Below are positions 7,391 through 15,025 of a stretch of 16,191 bases of DNA, piece after piece. The DNA comes from CAYSWK01 sp964434735 (GTDB taxonomy: Archaea; Micrarchaeota; Micrarchaeia; Anstonellales; Bilamarchaeaceae). Each line of letters opens with the position of its first letter. The stretch's first letter is position 1. Position numbers and translations under genes: made by a program. The notes under the pieces were generated by a model. That model saw only the letters and a list, made by a program, of their open reading frames with translations, was not told where the DNA came from and made no database searches. Location of the stretch: the NCBI GenBank assembly GCA_964434735.1, contig CAYSWK010000021.1, positions 1 through 16,191 of the forward strand, written 5' to 3'.

Positions 7391-7400
7391 GTTTATATGT
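7391..7400 (-). promoter_or_regulatory. TATA-like box for the MBL-fold operon
   Basis: On the minus strand the sequence reads ACATATAAAC, centred about 26 nt before the ATG at 7370, with no ribosome-binding site between. It implies a leaderless transcript starting at or next to that ATG and argues against the upstream in-frame ATG at 7436. Confidence 0.6.
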
Positions 7401-7507
7401 TTGTTGAATAGTCAGAGGTGCACAACAAGTATACAAAATTCAAAACTCAGGACCCACAACCGCAAACTCAGAACTGGAAACGAGAAGGTACAGTTGATCA
7501 TGATCAG

Positions 7508-7768
7508 AAATTGGGCTTCCCGATTGGCTCCAAAAACATGCTCCAGAGCACGTGCATTGGGCTCGACCCTTTGACCCCACAAGCATGGCTTGGCAAGACG
7601 TAGGGTTGCTTCTTCCGACCTGGCCCGGTTTGCCCCGCAAACCATCACATGGGAAAGAGCGTCAGCGCTTGCTGCATATGATGTTTCACGTTCTTAAAAC
7701 GCCTCGGGCCTTCGAGCCGCCTGAAGGGGATGTGCGGTGCTGGGACCCCTGGCCCCACTCTAGCCCAG
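7508..7768 (-). ncRNA. ffs: Signal recognition particle RNA (7S, archaeal type)
   Basis: The minus strand of this otherwise gene-free stretch carries the SRP helix 8 signature at 7623-7603: CCAGGTCGGAAGAAGCAACC, where a GGAA tetraloop is flanked by the CAGG and AGCA sides of the SRP54-binding symmetric loop. Further hallmarks are a 5' segment GGGCTAG, an Alu-domain-like GGCTCGAAGGCCCGAGG about 80 nt in, and terminal complementarity (TGGGCT near 7767-7762 with AGCCCA at 7517-7512) that can form helix 1, a feature of archaeal SRP RNA. About 260 nt is close to the usual archaeal size of roughly 300 nt. GC content is well above the flanking intergenic DNA. It scaffolds SRP19 and SRP54 and targets nascent membrane and secreted proteins to the translocon. 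The ends are estimated from helix 1 and promoter spacing and may be off by 5-10 nt. A TATA-like box (CTTAAATT) lies about 26 nt upstream. Confidence 0.85.
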
Positions 7769-7788
7769 TATATACTAGATACAAATGG

Positions 7789-7798
7789 AATTTAAGGG
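7789..7798 (-). promoter_or_regulatory. TATA-like box for the SRP RNA
   Basis: On the minus strand, CCCTTAAATT ends about 21 nt before the estimated SRP RNA 5' end and is centred near 26 nt from it, normal archaeal spacing. A second AT-rich motif (AGTATATACT, around 7778-7769) is too close to the inferred 5' end unless that end is about 20 nt further in. Confidence 0.4.
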
Positions 7799-7830
7799 TA
7801 TACTTAGGGGTTTTGGACGTCCTCACATGA

Positions 7831-7840
7831 TTTAAAAAGT
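7831..7840 (+). promoter_or_regulatory. TATA-like box for the small zinc-finger gene
   Basis: TTTAAAAAGT on the plus strand would place transcription start near 7862, giving a leader of about 23 nt before the ATG at 7885. A weak ribosome-binding-like GATGAT lies at 7873-7878. The SRP RNA is transcribed in the opposite direction from the same 120 bp region. Confidence 0.4.
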
Positions 7841-7884
7841 ATTGTATACAGATGTGTAGTACATATTTATTGAGATGATTAGCT

Positions 7885-8049
7885 ATGACTGGAAAGAGCG
7901 CAAAAATGGAACCCTGCAACTACTGCAACACCCTTACTGATTATTCGCACATGAAGGCAATGAAGAAGATAAAGAAAGTAAAGAAACTCAACATTTGCAA
8001 GAAGTGCTGGTCAAATATTCCTTCAAGAACGAAATGGAAACAGGCTTAA
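7885..8049 (+). CDS. Small CxxC...CxxC zinc-finger-like basic protein
   Basis: A 54-residue protein that begins MTGKSAKMEPCNYC and ends at TAA 8047-8049. It carries two CxxC knuckles (CNYC at 11-14, CKKC near 39-42) separated by a lysine-rich stretch (MKAMKKIKKVKKLNIC) and followed by a basic tail, so it very probably binds one zinc ion. The strongly positive charge suggests contact with RNA, DNA or the ribosome. No specific family was recognised. The coding frame is clean, with conserved-looking cysteine spacing, a promoter-like box upstream and T-rich DNA downstream. It lies between the SRP RNA (divergent) and the M1 aminopeptidase (same strand, 168 bp away, with its own promoter and ribosome-binding site). 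Confidence 0.75.
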   Translation: MTGKSAKMEPCNYCNTLTDYSHMKAMKKIKKVKKLNICKKCWSNIPSRTKWKQA

Positions 8050-8104
8050 ACGAATTATCTGATCGTTTCGAGTTTTAGGTTTAGCCTTGAGTTCTCGATT
8101 TTAA

Positions 8105-8143
8105 CTTTTTATATTTCCTTATTCTTTTGATTTTCGTTTTTTA
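8105..8143 (+). terminator. T-rich termination region after the zinc-finger gene
   Basis: Several runs of four to six thymines follow the small zinc-finger gene by 55-95 nt on the plus strand. This fits archaeal intrinsic termination and separates that gene from the aminopeptidase. The remainder of 8050-8217 shows only the aminopeptidase promoter region. Confidence 0.35.
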
Positions 8144-8207
8144 TTCCCCAACCCAAAGATTAAAAGTAACACCTGTAATTGATACGTATCCTATTGAAAA
8201 CACTCCA

Positions 8208-8213
8208 AGGTGA
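8208..8213 (+). promoter_or_regulatory. Shine-Dalgarno site deciding the aminopeptidase start
   Basis: AGGTGA lies 4 nt upstream of the ATG at 8218 and matches the anti-Shine-Dalgarno complement of archaeal 16S rRNA. A TATA-like ATTAAAAG near 8159-8166 would give a leader of about 28 nt. Together these favour 8218 over the in-frame TTG at 8179. Confidence 0.7.
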
Positions 8214-8217
8214 CGCT

Positions 8218-10731
8218 ATGAGCAATCATCATACAATCGGCAATGGAATTACCGTCAAACATTATGATCTTTATTTTGAGCCAAACTTTGAAAACTCCGC
8301 ATTCAAAGCACGCGCACGCATTGAAATGCAACTTGAAAAAGCAACCTCAACCATTACGCTTAACGCAAAGGAACTAAATATTCACTCCGCAACCGTTACT
8401 TCAAAGGACAAAGAATACAAGGCAAAAGTATCCCATCCGAATGAAGAAGAAATGATACTTACTCTCGATTCGAAGGTGAACGGGAATGTCATACTGACAA
8501 TTGCGTATGAAGGAATTCACAACGACCATTTATATGGATTTTATAAAAGCAGCTATGAGCACAAGGGAAAGAAGAACTATTTACTTAGCTCGCAGTTTGA
8601 AGCACCAAACGCACGCGCGGCATTTCCTTGTATTGATGAACCAGAATTCAAGGCAACGTTTGATGTTTCCCTGCTCATTGATACTGAATTGGAAGCCGTA
8701 TCAAATATGCCGATCAAAAACACGGAACGAAAAGGTGCAAAAAAACTCGTTACGTTCAAAACAACCCCCCGCATGTCAACATACCTTTTGTATTTGGGAG
8801 TTGGAAAATACGATTCGCTCAAAGGACGCGCAGGCAACGTTGAAATGACCGTATTCGCCCATGAAGGAAGAGGAGCGTATACTACATTGCCGCTTGAGTA
8901 CGCCCAAAAACTGTTCATCTCACTCCAAAACTACTTTGAAGTCCCCTACCCGTTGCCCAAACTTGATTTACTAGGCATTCCTGATTTTGCGGCTGGCGCC
9001 ATGGAAAACTGGGGAGCCATGACCTTTCGTGAAACGGCACTCCTTGGAACTGAACAAACTTCAGTACGTGGAAAACAGCGCATTGCAGAAGTGGTAGCAC
9101 ATGAAATTGCCCACCAATGGTTTGGAGATTTAGTTACCATGAGATGGTGGGATGATATGTGGCTCAACGAAAGTTTTGCCACGTTCATGGCGTACAAGGC
9201 AGTTGAGGACGTATTCCCTGAATGGAAGATCATGCTTGAATATTATACTGATACGGTTGGAACGGCATTCGTTGCAGATGGAATGAAAAATACGCACCCC
9301 ATAAGCGTCCAGGTAAATACTGCGGGGGAAATAGAGGAACTATTCGATGCAATCGGTTACAACAAAGGCGGCAGTGTTCTTTTGATGCTTGAGGATTTCG
9401 TAGGTCATGAAGTATTCAGGAAAGGATTGGTACGCTATCTTGAAAAGCACGCATACTCAAATGCGACCAAAAAAGACCTCTGGGAGTCTATAGAACAGGT
9501 GTATCGCACAACGGGAGGAACCGAACCGATTATTACCATTATGGAAGACTGGATAAACCGTGAAGGATACCCAGTCATACATGTACGAAAAACTGCCAAA
9601 GGTTTTGAATTAAGGCAGGAACGATTCAGCATCTCAGGTAACACTCCAGGAGTCTGGAAAATACCTCTCAAATACCTTTGCGAAAAAAAAGAAGGGAAAG
9701 TGCTCATGGATAAGGAACGCCTGGTTCTTGAAAATACGGGATCATGGATAAAACTCAACTACGGGCAAGCAGGATTTTACCGGGTCAATTATGAGGAGGA
9801 AAACCTCAAAGCATTGGGTGAAAAAGTAAAACAAGGCACGTTTGAACCCCTTGATATTTGGGGGCTTGAAAATGATTTATTTGCGCTCGTTCGTGCGGGC
9901 AAACGGCCGATTGATGATTATGTTTCATTCATCGAAAACTTTTGCCTTGAGTGCGGCTACCCTGCAGATGAAAATATCGCGTCGCACCTTTCCTGGCTCA
10001 ACTCAATCGGACATGGCATGCCCTTCATCACAAAAGCACGGGAACTGGACATGCTCTTTCAAAAGAAAATTATTGCACGCGTAGGATATACGCCTTCAAA
10101 AAATGAAAGCACGCTTGACACCAAGCTTCGTTCACTTGCTGCAGGTGAACTGGGAAGGCTTAAGGAAAAAGAAACCGTCGCATGGGTACGCACAACATTT
10201 GAAGCGTACCAAAAAGGAAAACCGCTCGATGCCAATATGCGCGGCGCAGTATTTTACACAACTGCATACAACGCACCAAGCAAAGATCTTTTTACGCAAT
10301 TCCTTGCAATATACAAAGGCAACGGGTCTCCAGAAGAAAAAGTGATTGCGCTCCAAGCACTTGGAATGCTTTGTGATACCTCCCTTCTTTCCCAGGCACT
10401 TGAATTGAGCATTTCCAAAGATGTCCGATTGCAAGATTCCCTTTCAATTCCAGGTGTTGTTGCCGGATCGAATCCGTTGGGAAGAAAAATGTATCGCGAT
10501 TGGGCACTAAAAAACTGGAAACACTTCCTTAAAATCTATTCTCCTTCCTCGCACATGCTTCGCGCGTGTGTCTCGGCATTCGGAATGCTTGCAGATAGGG
10601 AATCCAAGGAAAAAATAGAAACGTTTTTCACGGATTCCTCAAACATGCGAGACGACATCCGCTTGGCGGTAAAGCAGGCACTTGAAAAAATAGAGGCAAA
10701 TGTGAGGTTTATTGAAAAAAACACTCGCTAA
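8218..10731 (+). CDS. M1-family zinc aminopeptidase (tricorn factor / aminopeptidase N type)
   Basis: An 837-residue gluzincin that removes N-terminal amino acids from peptides, likely finishing cytosolic peptide breakdown downstream of proteasome-like proteases. The exopeptidase motif GAMEN is at 260-264, and the zinc site HEIAH at 295-299 is followed by Glu318 in WLNESFA. The catalytic tyrosine lies in AIGYNKGG (Tyr380). The N-terminal part is the beta-saddle domain typical of the family (HYDLYFEPNF start), and the C-terminal 400 residues contain the beta-sandwich and long helical (ERAP1_C-like) domain found in tricorn-interacting factors F2/F3 and eukaryotic M1 enzymes. There is no signal peptide, so it is cytosolic. 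Length matches four-domain M1 proteins. ATG 8218 is chosen for its strong ribosome-binding site. The stop overlaps the stop of convergent ileS by 4 nt. Confidence 0.96.
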   Translation: MSNHHTIGNGITVKHYDLYFEPNFENSAFKARARIEMQLEKATSTITLNAKELNIHSATVTSKDKEYKAKVSHPNEEEMILTLDSKVNGNVILTIAYEGIHNDHLYGFYKSSYEHKGKKNYLLSSQFEAPNARAAFPCIDEPEFKATFDVSLLIDTELEAVSNMPIKNTERKGAKKLVTFKTTPRMSTYLLYLGVGKYDSLKGRAGNVEMTVFAHEGRGAYTTLPLEYAQKLFISLQNYFEVPYPLPKLDLLGIPDFAAGAMENWGAMTFRETALLGTEQTSVRGKQRIAEVVAHEIAHQWFGDLVTMRWWDDMWLNESFATFMAYKAVEDVFPEWKIMLEYYTDTVGTAFVADGMKNTHPISVQVNTAGEIEELFDAIGYNKGGSVLLMLEDFVGHEVFRKGLVRYLEKHAYSNATKKDLWESIEQVYRTTGGTEPIITIMEDWINREGYPVIHVRKTAKGFELRQERFSISGNTPGVWKIPLKYLCEKKEGKVLMDKERLVLENTGSWIKLNYGQAGFYRVNYEEENLKALGEKVKQGTFEPLDIWGLENDLFALVRAGKRPIDDYVSFIENFCLECGYPADENIASHLSWLNSIGHGMPFITKARELDMLFQKKIIARVGYTPSKNESTLDTKLRSLAAGELGRLKEKETVAWVRTTFEAYQKGKPLDANMRGAVFYTTAYNAPSKDLFTQFLAIYKGNGSPEEKVIALQALGMLCDTSLLSQALELSISKDVRLQDSLSIPGVVAGSNPLGRKMYRDWALKNWKHFLKIYSPSSHMLRACVSAFGMLADRESKEKIETFFTDSSNMRDDIRLAVKQALEKIEANVRFIEKNTR

Positions 10732-13568
10732 ATTTTCCTCACAAATACCTTAAGCAATCTGCCGTCAACCTCAAACTCCTTGGCATCAGGATGAACGCCA
10801 AACTCGATTGTTTTTGCATTCGTCTTTGAACTGATGAATTCAAGCTGCTTTTTGATGATTGCTGCCAATTCTGCCTCGGTATCAAGTACGACAGAAATAT
10901 GGTCGCTTTCAACCAGGCCCAAATCCTTCCTTTGCATCTGGATTCTTCTTCGCACTTCAGTTGCAACGCCTTCCTCAAACAATTCCTCATCAAGCGTATT
11001 CTTGACTGAAAGGATTCCCTGGTCGGTTGCAAGGGAAGTATAGCCCTCTTGAGTTGGGGGCGCATCAAATGAAAGCCCCTTCGCATTCATAAGTGTCAAA
11101 ACCACTTCCTTGTAGTTGGTAAGCGCATCCGAAACCGTCTTGTCTTTAGTAACATGCAACGTTCGAACAGGGTATCGAAGCTTAATTTTTGCCTGTTGGC
11201 GTAAAAGAAGCCCTTGTGACACCACGTGCCTGACAATATCCATTTGCACATTCATTGTCGAATTGATCAAACGTGCATCATGTTCCAAATAAGGTGCAAG
11301 GAACAATGATTCATGGGATTCGAATTTCCTAAAGAACCGCTGGTACGCATGCTCTGCAGTGAACGGACAGACAATCGCCAAAAGCGAAAGGATACGGCGG
11401 GTCGTTTCATAAATGACATAGAGAGCCGCCTCCTTATCATCATCTTGAGAAATCCTGTCTTTTGCAACCTTCATGTAAAAGCGGCTTAAGTCTTCAACAA
11501 GCAATTCGCGGACTGCCTTTACTGCAACATGGAACTCAAGGTTTTCCATGGATTGCTCAAACACTTGCTGGACGGCGTGCATTTTTGAAAGCATCCATTT
11601 GTCTTCCGAACGCAAATGCTTTGGCTGTGCAACATGCGTTGCAGGATAGAATCGTTCAAGGAAACTGACCATATTCAAAAGAATAGTGAGGTCGGAACTT
11701 GCTTTTTTAAGCTCGGTCCAGTTGAACTTCAACTCATCCCAGGTGGTGTTTGAGGTTCCAAACAAACGGAACGCATCTGCACCATACTTGGCAAGTATTT
11801 CCTCAATGGGGATGAAATTGCCAACGGACTTGCTCATCTTTTCGCCTTTTTCATCAACGAAAAAGCCGTGCATGAGTATTTTCTTGTACGGGCATTTGCC
11901 ATAGCGTACGACGCCTGAACCCAAAAGCGAATAGAACCACCCGCGAATCTGGTCAACCCCTTCAAGGATCAAGTCTGCACGGTCTGTAAATGTTTTTACC
12001 TCCTCATCGGACAATGATGCCCAAATTGCATTTCCTGAGTCAAACCAAACATCTAACACATCAGAAACGCGGCTCATTTGCGAACCGCACGAGCACGTAA
12101 AGTGAATTTCGTCAATGTATGGCTTGTGCAACTCTTCGGGCATTTTTGGAAGCTCTTTTGCAGAACCCAAAACCTTTACCTTACCACAGGTTTTCTTTTC
12201 ACATTTCCAAATGGGAAGAGGAATGCCCCAATATCGTTGTCGTGAAATGCACCAGTCTGGCGCATTTGCTACAAATTCACGGAAACGATCTTTTGCAAAC
12301 TGAGGCTGCCAAGTAGTTGATTCCACTTCTTTAAGCATTTCTTCCTTCATCTTTGAAATAGTAATGAACCACTGCTTGGTCGTTATGAAAATAAGGGGAG
12401 TCTTGCATCTCCAGCAATGGGGATAGCGGTGTCGTACGCGCAATTCCTTGACCAAAACACCAAGGTCGTTCAAAAACCCGATAATGATCGGGTTCATCGA
12501 CTTGACGTTCTTTCCCTTCCACGGGACCACTTCTTCCGTGTAACAGCCTCGTTCATCAACGGGGCAAAACGGCTCAAGTGAATTCTGCTTTCCGACTATG
12601 AAGTCTTCAGGGCCGTGGCCCGGTGCGCAATGCACAAGGCCAGTACCATCATCCAAAGTGACATAATCGCTTGACAAGACGACGTGCCTTGAAAACTTCT
12701 TCGTGAGTGAAGATTCGAACGGATGTTCGTACTGCAATCCCTTAAGTGCACTACCTGCAAACACTTCTTGTACAATAGCGCTTTCGTTAACCATGCTTGT
12801 AACGTGCTCAAGCCTGCTTTCAGCAACAATCCACGTTTCACTTCCCACTTGCGCACGCACATATTGATACGTCGGATGCGCCATGACTGCCATGTTTGCG
12901 GCCAATGTCCATGGCGTAGTAGTCCAAATGACCAAATACTCGTTTTCCTTTCCCTTAACCTTGAATTTTACGTAAACGCTCGGGTCAGTTTCGTCTGCAT
13001 ACTCAAGCTCATAATTGGCAATGGTTGTTTCACAGCGGTAACAATAAGGAAGAACATACACTCCTTCATGAAGCAATCCTTTCTCATGTGCCTTTTGGAT
13101 GGTGCTCCAGCTTTTGTCAATGTATGAATCCTTATACGTAATATACGGGTTGTCAAAGTCAAACCAGACACCTAAAGAATCAAACTGGCCGGACATAATT
13201 CCAATGTACTTAGTTGCAAATTTCTTGCACGATTGAATGAATAAGGGAACGCCACGTGACTCGATTTCCTGCTTATTCTTGATGCCCATTTCCTGCTCAA
13301 CTTTGACTTCGATGGGCAACCCGTGAGTATCAAAACCTGCCTGTGCACGAACGTAATATCCGCGCATCCGGTAATAACGACATACCGCATCCTTAAGCGT
13401 TTTATTCCATGCCGTGCCAGGATGGATTTGACCCGTGGCATACGGCGGGCCATCACAAAAATAGAACGTCTTCTTTGAGCCCTTGTTCCTTTCGGTTACT
13501 TTTTTCTTTGTTGAGTTGGTTTTCCAAAACTCTGAAACCTGCTTTTCAATTGACGTATGATCGAACAT
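10728..13568 (-). CDS. ileS: Isoleucyl-tRNA synthetase, archaeal type
   Basis: A 946-residue class I synthetase that charges tRNA-Ile and edits misactivated valine. The HIGH-type signature appears as HPGT in YATGQIHPGTAWNK (43-56), and KMSKS is intact at 577-581. The CP1 editing domain (about 190-420) has the threonine-rich site WTTTPWTLAAN at 215-225 and the GTGLVHCAPGHGPEDF segment at 308-323. Cysteine pairs near 176/179, 385/388, 456/461 and 492/494 suggest zinc knuckles. The anticodon-binding domain follows from about 625. Length is slightly below the roughly 1000 residues common for this enzyme, which indicates a short C-terminal region. It starts 18 nt after the stop of the small membrane protein gene with a GGAAG-like ribosome-binding site, so it is probably the last gene of a three-gene operon. 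Confidence 0.97.
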   Translation of the reverse strand: MFDHTSIEKQVSEFWKTNSTKKKVTERNKGSKKTFYFCDGPPYATGQIHPGTAWNKTLKDAVCRYYRMRGYYVRAQAGFDTHGLPIEVKVEQEMGIKNKQEIESRGVPLFIQSCKKFATKYIGIMSGQFDSLGVWFDFDNPYITYKDSYIDKSWSTIQKAHEKGLLHEGVYVLPYCYRCETTIANYELEYADETDPSVYVKFKVKGKENEYLVIWTTTPWTLAANMAVMAHPTYQYVRAQVGSETWIVAESRLEHVTSMVNESAIVQEVFAGSALKGLQYEHPFESSLTKKFSRHVVLSSDYVTLDDGTGLVHCAPGHGPEDFIVGKQNSLEPFCPVDERGCYTEEVVPWKGKNVKSMNPIIIGFLNDLGVLVKELRVRHRYPHCWRCKTPLIFITTKQWFITISKMKEEMLKEVESTTWQPQFAKDRFREFVANAPDWCISRQRYWGIPLPIWKCEKKTCGKVKVLGSAKELPKMPEELHKPYIDEIHFTCSCGSQMSRVSDVLDVWFDSGNAIWASLSDEEVKTFTDRADLILEGVDQIRGWFYSLLGSGVVRYGKCPYKKILMHGFFVDEKGEKMSKSVGNFIPIEEILAKYGADAFRLFGTSNTTWDELKFNWTELKKASSDLTILLNMVSFLERFYPATHVAQPKHLRSEDKWMLSKMHAVQQVFEQSMENLEFHVAVKAVRELLVEDLSRFYMKVAKDRISQDDDKEAALYVIYETTRRILSLLAIVCPFTAEHAYQRFFRKFESHESLFLAPYLEHDARLINSTMNVQMDIVRHVVSQGLLLRQQAKIKLRYPVRTLHVTKDKTVSDALTNYKEVVLTLMNAKGLSFDAPPTQEGYTSLATDQGILSVKNTLDEELFEEGVATEVRRRIQMQRKDLGLVESDHISVVLDTEAELAAIIKKQLEFISSKTNAKTIEFGVHPDAKEFEVDGRLLKVFVRKI

Positions 13569-13586
13569 TCATATCTTCCACGTACG

Positions 13587-13922
13587 TCAGCTTCGAGCAA
13601 ATACTTTTCTTCTGAACATGGTAAGTAGGGCTGGAAGGGCACTGCAAATGGCAACAAGAATGCCAAACGTGCCTCCAAGCGTACGGGCACCCAAGAACAC
13701 AAGCACAAGCGGAAAACAAGCCGCTAACAAGGCATGCATCCACAAATCATCTCTTAGATGATTGCCGGTCTCAAGAACCACTACTAAACCTGCAAGTATT
13801 GCGCCAAGCAATATGAGTACGTGAGGTAATTGTAGTCCAAATGAGTTAATAAACATAAGTCCCACGACCGTTAAAAGGCCCACAATTACGATAAACAGGG
13901 TCAAACGCACATCTTCGTCCAT
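13587..13922 (-). CDS. Small four-helix membrane protein
   Basis: A protein of about 111 residues, with four predicted transmembrane helices filling most of its length: the LTLFIVIVGLLTVVGLMFI region, HVLILLGAILAGLVVVLE, WMHALLAACFPLVLVFLGA and GGTFGILVAICSALPALLTMF. It has a short acidic N-terminus (MDEDVR) and a basic C-terminus (FRRKVFARS). No family recognised. The ATG at 13922 is taken as start; an in-frame GTG at 13931, just 1 nt after the stop of the KaiC-like gene, is an alternative that would add three residues. Its position between the ATPase gene and ileS implies co-transcription, though nothing indicates a functional link with tRNA charging. Confidence 0.8.
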   Translation of the reverse strand: MDEDVRLTLFIVIVGLLTVVGLMFINSFGLQLPHVLILLGAILAGLVVVLETGNHLRDDLWMHALLAACFPLVLVFLGARTLGGTFGILVAICSALPALLTMFRRKVFARS

Positions 13923-13932
13923 GGAACTCACG

Positions 13933-14619
13933 TTAGAATACTTTCTCCCCGGAATATACCTTTATCCCTGAAGGCGTCACCTTAAACGGAACAAGGTCGC
14001 GCGAATGATCGGTTCCACGCATCTTGAACACTTCCAACGCACGTACACGCTTATCTTCTTTATCTAAATTATAAAGATTGAAAATGCCGTCCATGACAAA
14101 CTGCTCAATTTCAAACCTAACGTCTTCCTTACGCGAGGAATTTGCCTCAACAGTCGTAAAGGTGGTGCAATCCAATCCCCTTAACAATGAAAGGAATTCA
14201 AAGAACGTCTGGCGATACTCAACTTCTGATTTGAATGCCAACCGAATCATGGTTGCCGAATCAATAACTGCACGCTTGATATCATGTTCAGTAATGTGCT
14301 CCTCAATAATAGTTGCAACATTTTCAAGATCAAGCTTGTCGGGCTTTATGATACGGATTTTCTTATCCTGGATAAGTTTATTCACGTCGCTTAAAAGTGG
14401 GAACGTGTTTTTCATATTTTCCAGGATGTCTTCTTCCGTTTCCTCAAGTGAAATATATACTCCATTTTCACCAAGTTTGGCGCCACGATATAAGTATTCA
14501 AAACAAAGGGAAGTCTTACCGCAACCTGGGCCGCCGTAAATAGCAACATGGCGTCTGCGAGGTACTCCTCCATTAAGCATTTCATCAAGTCCTGCAATAC
14601 CGGTTTGAACACGATCCAT
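13933..14619 (-). CDS. KaiC/RadA-like RecA-superfamily ATPase (single domain)
   Basis: A 228-residue RecA-fold ATPase of the KaiC-like group common in archaea. Walker A is GGPGCGKTS at 29-37 (Lys35, Thr36). The paired acidic residues following strand 2 (SLEETEED, Glu59/Glu60) match the catalytic glutamates of KaiC. Walker B is RAVIDS at 116-121. The C-terminal strand VFKMRGTDHSRDLVPFKVTPSGIKVY (197-222) is the KaiC-type ending. The N-terminal TGIAGLDEMLNGGVP (6-20) is the characteristic start of the family. It lacks the helix-hairpin-helix of RadA, so it is not the main recombinase; such proteins serve as regulators or recombination accessories, and its partner is unknown here. The downstream membrane protein gene starts within 1-11 nt of its stop. 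A TATA-like box lies about 30 nt upstream of the ATG. Confidence 0.92.
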   Translation of the reverse strand: MDRVQTGIAGLDEMLNGGVPRRRHVAIYGGPGCGKTSLCFEYLYRGAKLGENGVYISLEETEEDILENMKNTFPLLSDVNKLIQDKKIRIIKPDKLDLENVATIIEEHITEHDIKRAVIDSATMIRLAFKSEVEYRQTFFEFLSLLRGLDCTTFTTVEANSSRKEDVRFEIEQFVMDGIFNLYNLDKEDKRVRALEVFKMRGTDHSRDLVPFKVTPSGIKVYSGEKVF

Positions 14620-14645
14620 AAGAAAACCAAGTATGAATCACTACG

Positions 14646-14658
14646 AATATTTTTAAAT
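14646..14658 (-). promoter_or_regulatory. TATA-like box for the KaiC-like / membrane protein / ileS operon
   Basis: The minus strand reads ATTTAAAAATATT, centred about 33 nt upstream of the ATG at 14619. It lies in a 99 bp divergent region and is followed on the other strand by the promoter of the lipoprotein gene at 14719. Confidence 0.45.
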
Positions 14659-14689
14659 GAGCTTTGAAAAAGGAGAAAAACGCAATAGG

Positions 14690-14700
14690 TTTAAAAAATA
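14690..14700 (+). promoter_or_regulatory. TATA-like box for the single-module lipoprotein
   Basis: TTTAAAAAATA on the plus strand is centred 24-25 nt before the ATG at 14719, so transcription would start at or beside that codon. It supports 14719 as the start rather than the in-frame ATG at 14710. Confidence 0.5.
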
Positions 14701-14718
14701 AAACCGCGTGTGGCTTGC

Positions 14719-15024
14719 ATGAAACCAAGCACCATTCTGATACTGATTGGAATTGCATTCATTCTTGTCAGCGGATGTACTCAAACGGGCAAAACTTCAC
14801 TGGAAGGCATGGCTAAACTTCCGCCCATTAAGGCATGTGCGGACACGGACAGCGGACTAAGTTACTATGCAAAAGGAGAAGTAACTGACGGCGAAAATAC
14901 CTATCTTGACAGGTGCACTGCAGAAGGAACCCTCAATGAGTATTACTGTGACGTCAATGGGAAAGTTGCATTGAAAAATACTGCCTGCCCACAAGGAACC
15001 TGCTTTGAAGGCGCATGCAAATAA
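14719..15024 (+). CDS. Secreted lipoprotein with one six-cysteine module
   Basis: A 101-residue lipoprotein. The signal peptide MKPSTILILIGIAFILVSGC ends in a lipobox with Cys20 as the lipidated residue, and a short linker leads into one cysteine-rich module with Cys at 40, 66, 77, 90, 95 and 100. The module follows the pattern C-x-D-T-D-x-G ... D-x-C ... L-x-E-Y-Y-C ... C-x4-C-x4-C, which suggests three disulfides in a small extracellular domain. The same module recurs at least five times in the next gene, so the two are probable duplicates of one ancestor. Function is unknown; surface display, adhesion or cell-cell contact is a guess. ATG 14719 is chosen because it directly begins a good signal peptide and matches promoter spacing; MAC would precede it if 14710 were used. 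Confidence 0.88.
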   Translation: MKPSTILILIGIAFILVSGCTQTGKTSLEGMAKLPPIKACADTDSGLSYYAKGEVTDGENTYLDRCTAEGTLNEYYCDVNGKVALKNTACPQGTCFEGACK

Positions 15025-15025
15025 G

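Noticed and set aside
7371..7436. Longer N-terminus for the MBL hydrolase from an ATG at 7436
   Set aside because: The extra 22 residues precede the MBL fold's first strand, and a TATA-like box lies within them at spacing expected for a start at 7370.
7440..7510. Possible C/D box small RNA on the minus strand (ATGATCA box and several CTGA motifs)
   Set aside because: The C box has a mismatch, no convincing C' box was found, and CTGA is too common; the palindrome TGATCATGATCA at 7495-7506 also explains the box-like match.
7552..7830. Open frames on both strands across 7412-7919 that could be taken as small proteins
   Set aside because: They overlap the SRP RNA gene, have no ribosome-binding site or promoter at the right distance, and their translations (Trp/Pro/Cys-rich, no motif) look like translated RNA structure.
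8179..8217. TTG start at 8179 for the M1 aminopeptidase
   Set aside because: A strong AGGTGA ribosome-binding site precedes the ATG at 8218, and the extra residues add nothing typical of the family.
10867..13568. The HPGT in place of HIGH in IleRS as a sign of lost activity
   Set aside because: The flanking residues (YATGQ.H.GTAWNK) and intact KMSKS fit a working archaeal-type IleRS, where this motif varies at these positions.
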